Of a stretch of 64,000 nt of DNA, positions 47,885 to 56,566 are shown piece after piece. Both the position numbers and the translations under genes were made by a program. Positions within the stretch are counted from its first letter, which is position 1; each line of letters begins with the position of its first letter. A model generated the notes under the pieces. It did not search any database and was not told the DNA's origin. It saw nothing but the letters and a program-made list of their open reading frames with translations. This stretch comes from Aquimarina algicola (GTDB lineage Bacteria > Bacteroidota > Bacteroidia > Flavobacteriales > Flavobacteriaceae), in contig NZ_VFWZ01000009.1 in assembly GCF_006443095.1 (NCBI RefSeq), forward strand, positions 254,990-318,989, written 5' to 3'.

Positions 47885-48892
47885 TCAATTTTGATTCTCA
47901 TACAATGTATCTATTGCTTTAAAAATATCTTTTAGTCCATATTTAAATTGTTCTCTTCTGGAAATAAATTGTATACTGTTGTCTTCAATTAAAAAAGTAT
48001 CTGTGTTATTGTCTTCGATAGTTTCAGAATCGTATAATTTGGTTTTTAGTTTTCCACAAATTCCGGTTTCGAGATTAATGACGAAGAATTGATCAATAAT
48101 AGATGGAGCCATATTTTGTTGTATAATAGCATAATGCTCTACAAGTGCTACTTTTTTGATAGAATCCCAGCGTAATTTTTCCGGACCTCCTGTTAGGTCT
48201 ATATCAGTTACGAATAGCCATTTGTGTAATTGCCCTTTTTTAGCAAGAACCCCATGTGAGGTTTTGTATAAAGTATACCTGGAGTTGTTTTCGATCTCTT
48301 GTAAACCATTTTGTTGCTCATTACGATAATGATTATGAGCATAATAGACCAAAAAACCTTTTGGATCTTTAGTGACATTTTCTTTTATAGTTTTGTACAA
48401 ATGGTATAGTGTATCACCTTTGATTTCGAGATAATAACTTTTAGGAGATTCAAATGCTTCGGTATTCCATTTTGTTTGCGGATTGATTATTTGATCAAAG
48501 TAGATGTTGTTACTTAATTTGGTGTTTGTATAAGAACTTTTAATCATCCAATTAAGTGATTCATCAGCTACTTCTTTTTGTTTGGGTAGGATTTGTTTTT
48601 TTAAAGCATCTAGAAATGGTTTGTTTTCTTGTTTTGCTAATTTTGGCGGGATAGTAATAATATCTTTGATTTCGCAAAAACATCCATCATTATTAAGTTT
48701 GTAAGTTTCATTTGTTTTTCCGTTGGTGATGGCTGCATATCGACCACCAAACATGCTTCCTCCCTCATAAAATGTAGTAAGTGTATCGACAATACCGTCA
48801 TTATTAAAATCTTCAATACTAGTTTTGAGATCGCGTTGTCCAAAAAAGAAGAAATGAATTAAACAGCATATTATTGTTATTACCCGTTGCAT
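47885..48892 (-). CDS. Secreted protein with an EF-hand-like loop, unknown
   Basis: 335 residues. An N-terminal hydrophobic segment (residues 4-17, VITIICCLIHFFFFG). Just after it DFNNDGIVDTLTTF resembles the calcium-binding DxNxDG loop of dockerin/VCBS repeats. The rest (FEGNSM, YYLEIKGDTLYHLYKT) is unrecognised. Its start lies only 12 bp after the DUF7079-like gene on the same strand, so the two are one unit. Confidence 0.55.
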   Translation of the reverse strand: MQRVITIICCLIHFFFFGQRDLKTSIEDFNNDGIVDTLTTFYEGGSMFGGRYAAITNGKTNETYKLNNDGCFCEIKDIITIPPKLAKQENKPFLDALKKQILPKQKEVADESLNWMIKSSYTNTKLSNNIYFDQIINPQTKWNTEAFESPKSYYLEIKGDTLYHLYKTIKENVTKDPKGFLVYYAHNHYRNEQQNGLQEIENNSRYTLYKTSHGVLAKKGQLHKWLFVTDIDLTGGPEKLRWDSIKKVALVEHYAIIQQNMAPSIIDQFFVINLETGICGKLKTKLYDSETIEDNNTDTFLIEDNSIQFISRREQFKYGLKDIFKAIDTLYENQN

Positions 48893-48903
48893 ATTGTGAT
48901 GAA

Positions 48904-49290
48904 TTAGTGATAACCAGACTTAATCTGATCATATATTTGTTCAATTTTTTCCCAATAGTCTTTTTGCATCCATTTGTGGATTTTGAATTGAGCTTTAATA
49001 TTCAACTCTTGTAATTTGTTTCTATTTTGTAAAGAAGAAAGAATCTCAGTAATTAACCATTCTTCATTAAACCCTGCCCATTCCCCCGCTACACTTAGCA
49101 AGTTTGACTGTAAAACAGGAAATACCTCAAACACATTTATCTCTTTTACTTTTTCTAGAGAATAAGGACTATTTATTATGATTTTGGCAATATATCTAAA
49201 ATCATGTTCTTGAAGCTCGGTATCAAGATAAAATTCTGATAATACGATCCAGATGGGTTTGCGTTCTTTTATATTGATTTCTTCTTTCAC
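48904..49290 (-). CDS. DUF7079-like small cytoplasmic protein
   Basis: 128 residues, no signal peptide. The pattern PIWIVLSEFYLDTEL, RYIAKIIINSPYSLEKV and SVAGEWAGFNEEWLI matches what I remember of DUF7079 proteins; this needs a profile search. Unknown function. It sits between a repeat copy and the secreted protein. Confidence 0.6.
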   Translation of the reverse strand: MKEEINIKERKPIWIVLSEFYLDTELQEHDFRYIAKIIINSPYSLEKVKEINVFEVFPVLQSNLLSVAGEWAGFNEEWLITEILSSLQNRNKLQELNIKAQFKIHKWMQKDYWEKIEQIYDQIKSGYH

Positions 49291-49334
49291 AACAAAAAGT
49301 TAGACTTATACTACATAGATTTGTTACATTTTAG

Positions 49335-49380
49335 CTTGATAATCGAGATTTAAATGCTCCGAGGCTTGCCTCAAAGTTGT
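49335..49380 (+). repeat. Island repeat, copy
   Basis: Full copy beginning CTTGATAATCGAG and ending GCCTCAAAGTTGT. It contains a GAGGC-TT-GCCTC inverted repeat. It begins 45 bp upstream of the DUF7079-like gene. Confidence 0.65.
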
Positions 49381-49418
49381 CAATGTCAACTTAAAAAAGT
49401 ATTAGATATTTGCACAAA

Positions 49419-49462
49419 TAAAAAATCACTTTACAAACTTATTATTTAATTTGTAAAGTGAT
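49419..49462 (-). terminator. Terminator of the double-glycine peptide gene
   Basis: A perfect 13-bp stem ATCACTTTACAAA / TTTGTAAAGTGAT (49425-49437, 49450-49462) with a 12-nt loop. On the minus strand it runs into a T tract. Confidence 0.85.
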
Positions 49463-49544
49463 CTAAAGTTGTATTACGGTTTATAAAAGTCAAGAAGACT
49501 TCATAAAAAAAACGCTTGTAATAATCTATTTTACGATTATTTCT

Positions 49545-49751
49545 CTAGAAAAACAGACCTCCACAAGCAGGGTGGCTAGGTAGTACACAAAAACCATTAC
49601 AGCATACATGGTCAGGTATATCAACCGCACAAAAGAATGCATTTGGCCTTGGACAAAGTTCGTCTACATCAAAACCTCCATAGATGTTTTTTTGTGATGA
49701 CTTTTTTAGCGTTTTAACACCTTTAATTTTTGAAATATTCTTTAGCATCAT
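49545..49751 (-). CDS. Double-glycine leader peptide with six-Cys knottin-like core
   Basis: 68 residues. Leader MMLKNISKIKGVKTLKKSSQ, then KNIYGG ending at Gly25-Gly26, the class of GG-leader recognised by peptidase-containing ABC exporters. The 42-residue core carries six cysteines at 33, 41, 50, 51, 55 and 63, spaced C-x7-C-x8-CC-x3-C-x7-C. That is compatible with an inhibitor cystine knot (CI-CII-CIII CIV-CV-CVI). The core has one Ser and no Thr, so lanthionine bridges are unlikely. It has its own terminator. No exporter is in the window. What the mature peptide does is unknown. Confidence 0.75.
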   Translation of the reverse strand: MMLKNISKIKGVKTLKKSSQKNIYGGFDVDELCPRPNAFFCAVDIPDHVCCNGFCVLPSHPACGGLFF

Positions 49752-49761
49752 ATTTAATTTA

Positions 49762-49827
49762 TGGTTAACACCTTAAATTTATTAATTAAAGTGCTTTGTT
49801 TTGAGTAGTTTAACTAATTGTTAACCA
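49762..49827. promoter_or_regulatory. Inverted repeat upstream of the peptide gene
   Basis: TGGTTAACA at 49762-49770 and its complement TGTTAACCA at 49819-49827, 48 bp apart, begin 11 bp upstream of the peptide start codon. Possible regulator site. Confidence 0.35.
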
Positions 49828-49967
49828 GTAAATCAATATATCCATGGTGTCTTTTTGGGTTATTATACATACTAAATCAAATGCAAATCCTGATCTCCTC
49901 CATATCAAATTAAATTCCTTTTTCGTAATTGAAGTTTATGTTTTTGCATGTTCATATAAAAAAATTA

Positions 49968-50471
49968 TCATTTAATTTTTACAGGTATTCCTGATACCAT
50001 AAGTATAGCTTCATCTGCATGCTTTGCTATATGTTGATTCATCCATCCTTGCAATTCTGTAAATTTTCTTCCGATTTCTGTAGAAGCATGAACTCCCATA
50101 CCGATTTCATTAGAAATGATTATGAATGTAGCATCTATTTTGATTAATTTTTCAAACTCTTGCTTTGCCATAGATAATGAAGCTTCTATATCACTATCAG
50201 TATCTACAAAATAATTGGTAAGCCATAATGTTACACAATCTATAACCACTACTGTTTTTGGAGTAATCACCTTAGCAATTTCTTTCTCTTCTTCGATCAA
50301 ATTCCAACGTTCATCTCTTTCTTGATGATGCCGCTGTATGCGTTGTCGATGATTTTCATCCCAAATTCTAGAAGTAGCAAGATAATAAGGCGAGGTAGAA
50401 AGTTGTAAAGCAAGGTTTTGTGCGTAGCTGCTTTTTCCTGATCGTTCTCCTCCTGTAATATAATATAACAT
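49968..50471 (-). CDS. cobU: Bifunctional adenosylcobinamide kinase / guanylyltransferase
   Basis: The start at 50471 is chosen because it begins the P-loop segment MLYYITGGERSGKSSYAQ; the longer frame adds 32 residues of unlikely sequence. 167 residues. GERSGKSS binds nucleotide, RIQRHHQERD carries the guanylylated His, then VVIDCVTLWLTNYF and VSNEIGMGVHA-type IISNEIGMGVH. It makes adenosylcobinamide-GDP for CobS. It reads away from btuB and towards the accessory island that separates it from cobT. Confidence 0.94.
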   Translation of the reverse strand: MLYYITGGERSGKSSYAQNLALQLSTSPYYLATSRIWDENHRQRIQRHHQERDERWNLIEEEKEIAKVITPKTVVVIDCVTLWLTNYFVDTDSDIEASLSMAKQEFEKLIKIDATFIIISNEIGMGVHASTEIGRKFTELQGWMNQHIAKHADEAILMVSGIPVKIK

Positions 50472-50639
50472 CAGATTAATTCTTTGAAGCCTCAAAAATA
50501 AATAATAAAAACAGAAAAAAATGCTACAAATATTATGGTATATGTATTGGATAAGACATAGAAACAATAGATTCCTACATTATTTATGCACATTTAACGT
50601 GTGATTTCCATAAAATATAATACATTCGCATCGAATTTT

Positions 50640-50875
50640 GGTTCTGATGCTTTTTCTGAGTCTAGGATTAAAAGGGAATCAGGTGAAATAAACCTTTTGA
50701 TAGTAAAAATGATATACCAATAGTTTTTACTCGAATTATTTATCACTCCTGAGCTGTTCCCGCAACTGTAAGCTTTGCCATATATATGGTGATTGTTGTT
50801 TATTCTTTTTAAAACCACTGTTTTTTTCAAAAACGGGAAGGTCAACAACAAGACGCAAGCCAGGAGACCTGCCAT
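50640..50875 (+). promoter_or_regulatory. Cobalamin riboswitch
   Basis: In order on the plus strand: AAAGGGAATCAGGTGAAATA (about 50671-50690), GAGCTGTTCCCGCAACTGTA (50751-50770), ACTGTTTTTTTC with AAACGGGAAGG (about 50816-50841), and the B12 box GACGCAAGCCAGGAGACCTG (50852-50871) with GCC following. These are the conserved blocks of the class I/II cobalamin riboswitch. It ends about 47 bp before btuB and should switch its expression off at high B12. A weak TACATTCG at 50621-50628 could be its promoter -7 element. Confidence 0.93.
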
Positions 50876-50921
50876 GATTTATAATAATAATCAATGATTT
50901 TCGGGTAAAAAGTCTTGTGAT

Positions 50922-52778
50922 ATGAAATATAGAATATTATGTATACTGGTAACGGTAGTTATCTTTACACAACAAAGTTTTACACAAGAAAATATTAATA
51001 TTTTAGACGAAGTTCTTGTGAGCGATACAAAGCTCAATAAGTTTTCTGAAGGATATAAGCTAAGTAAACTATCGGATTCTGTTATACGACAAAACGATAA
51101 CAGTCTTACCGGTTTATTACGATATAATTCTACTATTTATTTCAGAGAAAATGGTATTGGAGGTACATCATCTGCATCTTTCAGAGGTACTGGAGCCTCA
51201 CAAACCGCTGTTATTTGGAACGGGATAAATATTAATTCACAACTCAATGGTCAAACCGATTTTAATACGATAAGTGTCAATAACTATGATAATATACTAA
51301 TTCGTGGTGGGGGAGGCAGTGTACAATATGGTAGTGGAGCGATTGGTGGTAGTATACATCTGAATAATGATTTTAGGTTTGTGAATCATTTTGAAAATAC
51401 GATAAGAATAGCACATGGTAGTTTCAATACTAATGAAGCACATTACAAAGTAAAATTTGGAAGAGAAAAAGTATATAGTGATGTAGGAGTAGATTATTTA
51501 TACTCTGATAATGATTACAAATATCTGGGGACACCTTTTAGAAATGAAAATGGAGATTTACGTAAACTAAATATAAATGCTAATACAGGAGTGTTTATCA
51601 ACGAAAAAAACCTTTTAAAATTCTATCACAATACATTTATTGGGGATCGCAATTTTTCTGGTTTATTATTGGGCAATTCACTTTCTTCTTCAAACGATAA
51701 GTTTAAAGATACAAATAGCAGAAGCTTATTAGAATGGAAAAACTTCACAAAACAATATACTTCTAGGCTTAGTGTAGCTCATTTACATGAGATGTTTAGA
51801 TTTTTTGATAATAATGAAATCGAAGAGTATTCTTTTGGAAAATCAAATAACCTTATTACAAAATATGATTTTTTATACAAAATCAATGAGGATATACAAG
51901 TCAATGCTATTACAGATTATTCGTGGATACAAGGAGAAGGAACAAATTTTATAAATGCAGAGTCTAGAAATATCTTTTCGGGAACATTAATTTTTAAGCA
52001 TGCTTTATCAAAAAAGTTTAACTACACTTTTAATGTACGACAAGAAGCCACAAATGTATACGATAGTCCTTTACTTTTTGCTTTGGATGGTAAATACAAT
52101 GTATCTGATAACTATAAAATTAAGTTTAACACGTCAAAAAATTATAGAATCCCTACGTATAACGATTTGTATTGGCTCGGCCCGGGAGGAGAGGGCAATC
52201 CTGACCTTGTTCCTGAAACATCAATACAGGGAGAGATCGGACAAGAATTTAGTTTTAAAGATTTTTTACTTTCTGTAACCGCATATTATATCAATACAGA
52301 AGATCTGATACGATGGATTCCTGTATCCGGTAGTGTTTGGTCCCCTGTTAATGTAGATGAGGTAAATAGTTATGGTGCAGAGATTAATGCAGAATATTCT
52401 ACATCATGGAGCAAGAATGCTTTGTCCTTTATTACCAATTATGGGTATACAAAATCTATTAATAAAGAGACAGATAATCAACTTATATACGTGCCTTTGC
52501 ACAAAGTAACTTCTTCTGTTTCTTTTACACACAAGAGCCTCTCTGCGTACTATCAGTTTTTATACAATGGTTCGGTTTTTATTACAACCGATAATGCTAA
52601 TGAAATTGATGGTTATGACGTATCTAATGTAGGACTAGCGTATACACATTCTTCAAAGCACATGAATTTTATCATAGATGTAAAAGCTAATAACCTTTTT
52701 AATAAAAATTATCAAAATGTAGGTTTTAGGCCAATGCCAAACCGAAATTATCAAATACAATTAACATACAAATTTTAG
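50922..52778 (+). CDS. btuB: TonB-dependent cobalamin receptor
   Basis: 618 residues. A signal peptide, then a TonB-box/plug segment NILDEVLVSDTKL and the plug (SASFRGTGASQTAVIWNGIN, GGGGSVQYGSGAIGGS), followed by a ~500-residue 22-strand barrel ending in aromatic F (YQIQLTYKF). It sits directly behind a cobalamin riboswitch and directly before a BtuG-like gene (6 bp), which fixes the ligand as corrinoid. It lacks the N-terminal carboxypeptidase-like extension of SusC-type proteins. Confidence 0.95.
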   Translation: MKYRILCILVTVVIFTQQSFTQENINILDEVLVSDTKLNKFSEGYKLSKLSDSVIRQNDNSLTGLLRYNSTIYFRENGIGGTSSASFRGTGASQTAVIWNGININSQLNGQTDFNTISVNNYDNILIRGGGGSVQYGSGAIGGSIHLNNDFRFVNHFENTIRIAHGSFNTNEAHYKVKFGREKVYSDVGVDYLYSDNDYKYLGTPFRNENGDLRKLNINANTGVFINEKNLLKFYHNTFIGDRNFSGLLLGNSLSSSNDKFKDTNSRSLLEWKNFTKQYTSRLSVAHLHEMFRFFDNNEIEEYSFGKSNNLITKYDFLYKINEDIQVNAITDYSWIQGEGTNFINAESRNIFSGTLIFKHALSKKFNYTFNVRQEATNVYDSPLLFALDGKYNVSDNYKIKFNTSKNYRIPTYNDLYWLGPGGEGNPDLVPETSIQGEIGQEFSFKDFLLSVTAYYINTEDLIRWIPVSGSVWSPVNVDEVNSYGAEINAEYSTSWSKNALSFITNYGYTKSINKETDNQLIYVPLHKVTSSVSFTHKSLSAYYQFLYNGSVFITTDNANEIDGYDVSNVGLAYTHSSKHMNFIIDVKANNLFNKNYQNVGFRPMPNRNYQIQLTYKF

Positions 52779-52784
52779 AAAAAC

Positions 52785-53849
52785 ATGAATTTTAAAAAAC
52801 TTTTATACACAGGTATACTCTTTGGCTTAATTCTTTCGAGTTGTAGTGATGATGATGACTCAATGCAACTACCAAGAGGAGAGTATGACAATGGGATTTT
52901 AATCTCTCATGAAGGGTCATTTAGCGGTGTATCCGGGCAAGTATCTTTTGTGTCAAATGATTTTTCTGATACTCAAGATGATATTTACAATACTGTTAAT
53001 AACGAAACCTTAGGGATTTTTCAGCAATCGATTGGATTTAAAGACGACTTAGCCTTTATTGTGGTTGATAATGCCAACACGATTACTGTAGTTAATCGAT
53101 TTACATTTGAAAAAGTAGACCAAATCACTACAGGACTGCAAACACCAAGATATATTTCTTTTATTGATGATAAAGGATATGTTACCAATTGGGGAGACAC
53201 AAGTTCTGCAACAGACGATTTTATAGCGATTATTGATTTATCAGATTATACAGTGAGTACCACGATCCCAGTTTCTGAAGGACCGGAGCAAATGCTTATA
53301 AAAGATGGATTGGTTTATGTATCTCACAAAGGAGGATTTGGGTCAAATAATATTGTTTCAGTAATTGATAGTAATAATTCTAATGCAGTAAAAGAAGTAG
53401 AAGTAGGGGATAATCCAGACGAATTAGCTTTTGATACTGCAGGAAATATTTGGGTTTTGTGTGGTGGAAAAACTGATTTTAGTGTAACACCATTTGCTAA
53501 AACTTCTGGGACATTAGTAAAAATTAATACAAGTGATCAAACTGTTGCCACTACGATTAATTTTACCGGAGAAGAGCAACCAGAACTAATGGCGTATTAT
53601 GAAGGAAATATCTATTATACTCTTAATAGTAAAGTATATAAAATGGATGAAAGCGCTACAACATTGCCTACAGAGTCTGTTATAGATGGTTCTTTTTATG
53701 GAATGTCTATAAGAGACAATAAATTATATGCAGTAGATGCAAAAGACTTTTCGGCAAAAGGAGAACTAAAAATCTTTGATCTGTCAAACAATCAAGAAAC
53801 CAATTCTTTTGATATGGGGGTTGTTCCTGCCAAAATATATTTTAACTAA
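52785..53849 (+). CDS. BtuG-like surface beta-propeller lipoprotein
   Basis: 354 residues. Lipoprotein signal ending LSSCSDDDD; the acid-rich stretch after the Cys suggests surface exposure. The mature part is a seven-bladed YncE/DUF5074-type propeller (VVDNANTITVVNRFTFEKVDQI, GPEQMLIKDGLVYVSHKGG, DELAFDTAGNIWVLCGG). It follows btuB by 6 bp in one transcript. In Bacteroides, BtuG is a surface propeller that captures B12 and docks on BtuB; this gene has the same placement and fold, so the same role is likely but unproven. Confidence 0.85.
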   Translation: MNFKKLLYTGILFGLILSSCSDDDDSMQLPRGEYDNGILISHEGSFSGVSGQVSFVSNDFSDTQDDIYNTVNNETLGIFQQSIGFKDDLAFIVVDNANTITVVNRFTFEKVDQITTGLQTPRYISFIDDKGYVTNWGDTSSATDDFIAIIDLSDYTVSTTIPVSEGPEQMLIKDGLVYVSHKGGFGSNNIVSVIDSNNSNAVKEVEVGDNPDELAFDTAGNIWVLCGGKTDFSVTPFAKTSGTLVKINTSDQTVATTINFTGEEQPELMAYYEGNIYYTLNSKVYKMDESATTLPTESVIDGSFYGMSIRDNKLYAVDAKDFSAKGELKIFDLSNNQETNSFDMGVVPAKIYFN

Positions 53850-53867
53850 TTCGATATATTAGATCAC

Positions 53868-53902
53868 AAAAAAACCGTTGATATTTGATCAACGGTTTTT
53901 TT
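53868..53902. terminator. Bidirectional terminator
   Basis: A perfect 15-bp stem with a 5-nt loop (53868-53882 and 53888-53902, AAAAAAACCGTTGAT and its complement) between convergent genes, with A/T runs on both sides. Confidence 0.9.
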
Positions 53903-53920
53903 ATATGCTATTCTGTTTAT

Positions 53921-55366
53921 TTATTCATTGTTGATGTCTCTGTACATTCTCTCATAGTTAATATCAAGCATATTACTATCACCGATATTTTTTAAAGAGC
54001 TCTCAAAAATTTTGGTACTAGCAGCTGTTGCCGTACCGGCAATTTGATCGATAGCCGCTTTTAATAACGGTTCGTTTTCATCCCCAATTACTCCAAGATT
54101 AGTAAGATCTTCTTGAATAGTAATATTGGGAGCCAAACCATCAAAATAATCAGATACTCCTTCAGAATTTAAAGACCTGAGTACAAGAGGTTGCATCGCA
54201 TAAGTATGCCCTGCAATTTCAGCACCTTGTCTCCCAAAGTTATTGGTGTCGTATAGTGTAACCGATGCCTGAAACTTACCTCTGGTAGTACCTCCAATTT
54301 GTATTACATTGATATATGGACTCAGCCCATTGATTACTAATTCACTTGCAGAAGCAGAACTTCTGGTCGTTAGAATATATACTCTCGATAGATTAAGGCT
54401 GTTGATAGGAAGATCATTATCATTTCCGGTAACATTATCAAACCTATTGATACTCCCAAATTGCTCTTGTCTGTCAGCATTCCACTCTTCTGTGGTAAAA
54501 ATCTCTCCATTAAACTGCCCGGTGATCATACTAGCCAAATCCTTAGCGGTCTCAGTACTGCCCCCTCCATTATATCGCAAATCAAGGATCAAATCTGTAA
54601 CTCCTGCAGATTTAAGATCTCCAAAGGCAATATTAAGTTCATCATCAAAATCTCCTGTAAATGCATTATACATGATATACCCAACAGGGTTACCGCCTAC
54701 CATTATTGTTTTTGAAAGAAATACAGGATTCTCTGTATATTCTACCTTAGTCAATGCAACTGATTCTCCGGTAGGCGTAACAGTAGAACCATCAAAAGTA
54801 GCGAGTCCTATTGTATAGCTATCAGGAGCTATTAAATCTCTAAAATTTGTAGTTGTTATCTGTGTACCATCTATAGTATTAAAAATATTGCCTCGTTGTA
54901 TATTTTTTGTTTCAGCATCTGTATCAGGTAACACATAGCGAACATATCCAAATACATTTGCAGAACCATCCGGATATTGCACCAATCCAAATTCCATCCC
55001 ATTATTTCGAGTAACCCCATCAAAGGCTTGCTCTAATCTAACATAATCGTCAACCAAAAAACTAAAATCGTCTACAGGTTTACCACTGGAAGCATCTACT
55101 TCTTTAGTTCTCAAGGCTTCAAAAATCTCTTCTGGAGAATTAAAACTATTAGTAAAGTTTGCAAGTTCCTGATTGGTAGAAAAACGATCATTTGCAAGAT
55201 TCGGTACGCCGGCTTTATACACATAGAAGGCATTCATGCCTCTCCAGATAAAACTATTAATTTCAGAAGTTCCAGATTCTCTTGGCACATCATCATTGTC
55301 ATCAAAACATCCTGTACTTAGTCCTCCAACCAATAACAGCAATGTAAAATACTGTATGTATTTCAT
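53921..55366 (-). CDS. S41 family peptidase, surface-type lipoprotein
   Basis: The start at 55366 (MKYIQYFTLLLLVGGL) is favoured over an upstream ATG. About 481 residues. Lipoprotein signal with STGCFDDNDD (acidic surface-export style). A PDZ-like domain about residues 100-215, then the S41 core: LILDLRYNGGGSTETA and YILTTRSSASASELVING with the likely catalytic Ser, ending with GLAPNITIQEDL. It probably degrades envelope proteins. Convergent with the BtuG-like gene. Confidence 0.88.
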   Translation of the reverse strand: MKYIQYFTLLLLVGGLSTGCFDDNDDVPRESGTSEINSFIWRGMNAFYVYKAGVPNLANDRFSTNQELANFTNSFNSPEEIFEALRTKEVDASSGKPVDDFSFLVDDYVRLEQAFDGVTRNNGMEFGLVQYPDGSANVFGYVRYVLPDTDAETKNIQRGNIFNTIDGTQITTTNFRDLIAPDSYTIGLATFDGSTVTPTGESVALTKVEYTENPVFLSKTIMVGGNPVGYIMYNAFTGDFDDELNIAFGDLKSAGVTDLILDLRYNGGGSTETAKDLASMITGQFNGEIFTTEEWNADRQEQFGSINRFDNVTGNDNDLPINSLNLSRVYILTTRSSASASELVINGLSPYINVIQIGGTTRGKFQASVTLYDTNNFGRQGAEIAGHTYAMQPLVLRSLNSEGVSDYFDGLAPNITIQEDLTNLGVIGDENEPLLKAAIDQIAGTATAASTKIFESSLKNIGDSNMLDINYERMYRDINNE

Positions 55367-55587
55367 AATATTCATTTGTTTTAGTGTCTATCAAACAGCA
55401 AAAAATAACCTCTATCATCAATCAGTTATTACAATAAAGATTTGTTTTTTGAGATGTATTTTTCTGTCTTATGCAATAAAAGTAGTTACTTTATTAATAA
55501 TTTTAAAAAAAGATTGTAACAAATTATAGAGGTAGTCGTCTCCAAGATATAAAGCTAACATAGTTTTATGCATTAATCAATCAAAAA

Positions 55588-56097
55588 ATGAAAGAAGGAG
55601 CATTTATAACGCTTACTAATACGTTCAAAGACAAACTGTTTCGATTAGCAAAACGGTTGTTGGTTAGTAATGAAGAGGCAGAAGATGCTACACAAGAAAT
55701 CTTGTTGAAACTTTGGAGGAACAAAAGTAAAATGGGAGAATATAAAAATGTAGAAGCCTTTGCCATGACGATGACCAAAAACTATTGTTATGATAAGTTA
55801 AAAGCTAAAGAAACCGGAAATCTTAAAATTGTTCATAGTAATTATCAAGATGATAAGCCATCTTTGCAACGACAATTAGAAGCAAAAGATAGTTTGGATT
55901 GGGTAGGTAAAATCATGAACAGTTTGCCTGAGCAACAAAGAGCAATTATTCAATTAAGGGATATAGAACAATATACAAATCCCGAAATTGCAGACATGCT
56001 AGGACTCAATGAAACAACAGTAAGAGTAGCCTTATCAAGAGGTAGAAAAAAAATTAGAGAAGAATTATTAAAGAAACACAATTATGGAGTTGTCTAA
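55588..56097 (+). CDS. ECF-type RNA polymerase sigma factor
   Basis: 169 residues. Sigma region 2 (KDKLFRLAKRLLVSNEEAEDATQEILLKLW) and region 4 (NSLPEQQRAIIQLRDIEQYTNPEIADMLGLNETTVRVALSRGRKK) with the HTH near the end. The next gene overlaps it by 14 bp and is anti-sigma-like, followed by two DUF4252 genes. That gene set is common in Flavobacteriaceae, with unknown signal. Confidence 0.93.
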   Translation: MKEGAFITLTNTFKDKLFRLAKRLLVSNEEAEDATQEILLKLWRNKSKMGEYKNVEAFAMTMTKNYCYDKLKAKETGNLKIVHSNYQDDKPSLQRQLEAKDSLDWVGKIMNSLPEQQRAIIQLRDIEQYTNPEIADMLGLNETTVRVALSRGRKKIREELLKKHNYGVV

Positions 56098-56521
56098 CAT
56101 AGAAAAATTACTAGAAAAGTATTTTGAAGGAGAAACGACCATTTCTGAAGAAGAAAAATTAAAGGTTTATTTTACCGGAGAAGATGTGTCGCCTGACCTA
56201 GAAAAATACAAGCCTTTGTTTGAATATTTTTCTCAAGAAAGTACTGTTGCTCCTACCAGGAACATCACCTTAAAAAAGAATAGAAAATCCTGGTATTACA
56301 GTATTGGTATTGCAGCATCAATTGCTTTGGCCGTTGGATTGTTTTTTACAAAAACAGCTCCTGAGCCAAATCATGATCTCGGCACTTATGATGATCCCGA
56401 GATAGCGCTAGAAGAAACCAAAAAAATTCTCAATATGGTTTCACAATATATGAATGAAGGCAAAGAAGGTCTGGTGTACCTCAAAGAATTTGAAAACACT
56501 AAAAATAAGTTTATTAAATAA
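56084..56521 (+). CDS. Anti-sigma-factor-like membrane protein
   Basis: 145 residues. A short cytoplasmic N-terminus (NIEKLLEKYFEGETTISEEEKL, as in anti-sigma proteins), a single membrane helix (YYSIGIAASIALAVGLFF, about residues 72-88) and a periplasmic tail. Overlap with the sigma gene implies coupled expression and a direct sigma-binding role. Inferred from position and layout; no zinc motif is seen. Confidence 0.72.
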   Translation: MELSNIEKLLEKYFEGETTISEEEKLKVYFTGEDVSPDLEKYKPLFEYFSQESTVAPTRNITLKKNRKSWYYSIGIAASIALAVGLFFTKTAPEPNHDLGTYDDPEIALEETKKILNMVSQYMNEGKEGLVYLKEFENTKNKFIK

Positions 56522-56566
56522 AATTGAAACCTGTAAAACGAACAGAAATATCCTAAACTATAGAAT

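Noticed and set aside
46879..49380. Integron cassette array
   Set aside because: Genes on one strand separated by repeats resemble cassettes, but the repeats lack attC core sites and no integrase is present.
50594..50875. 93-residue minus-strand frame
   Set aside because: It overlaps the cobalamin riboswitch, and its sequence has no protein-like composition.
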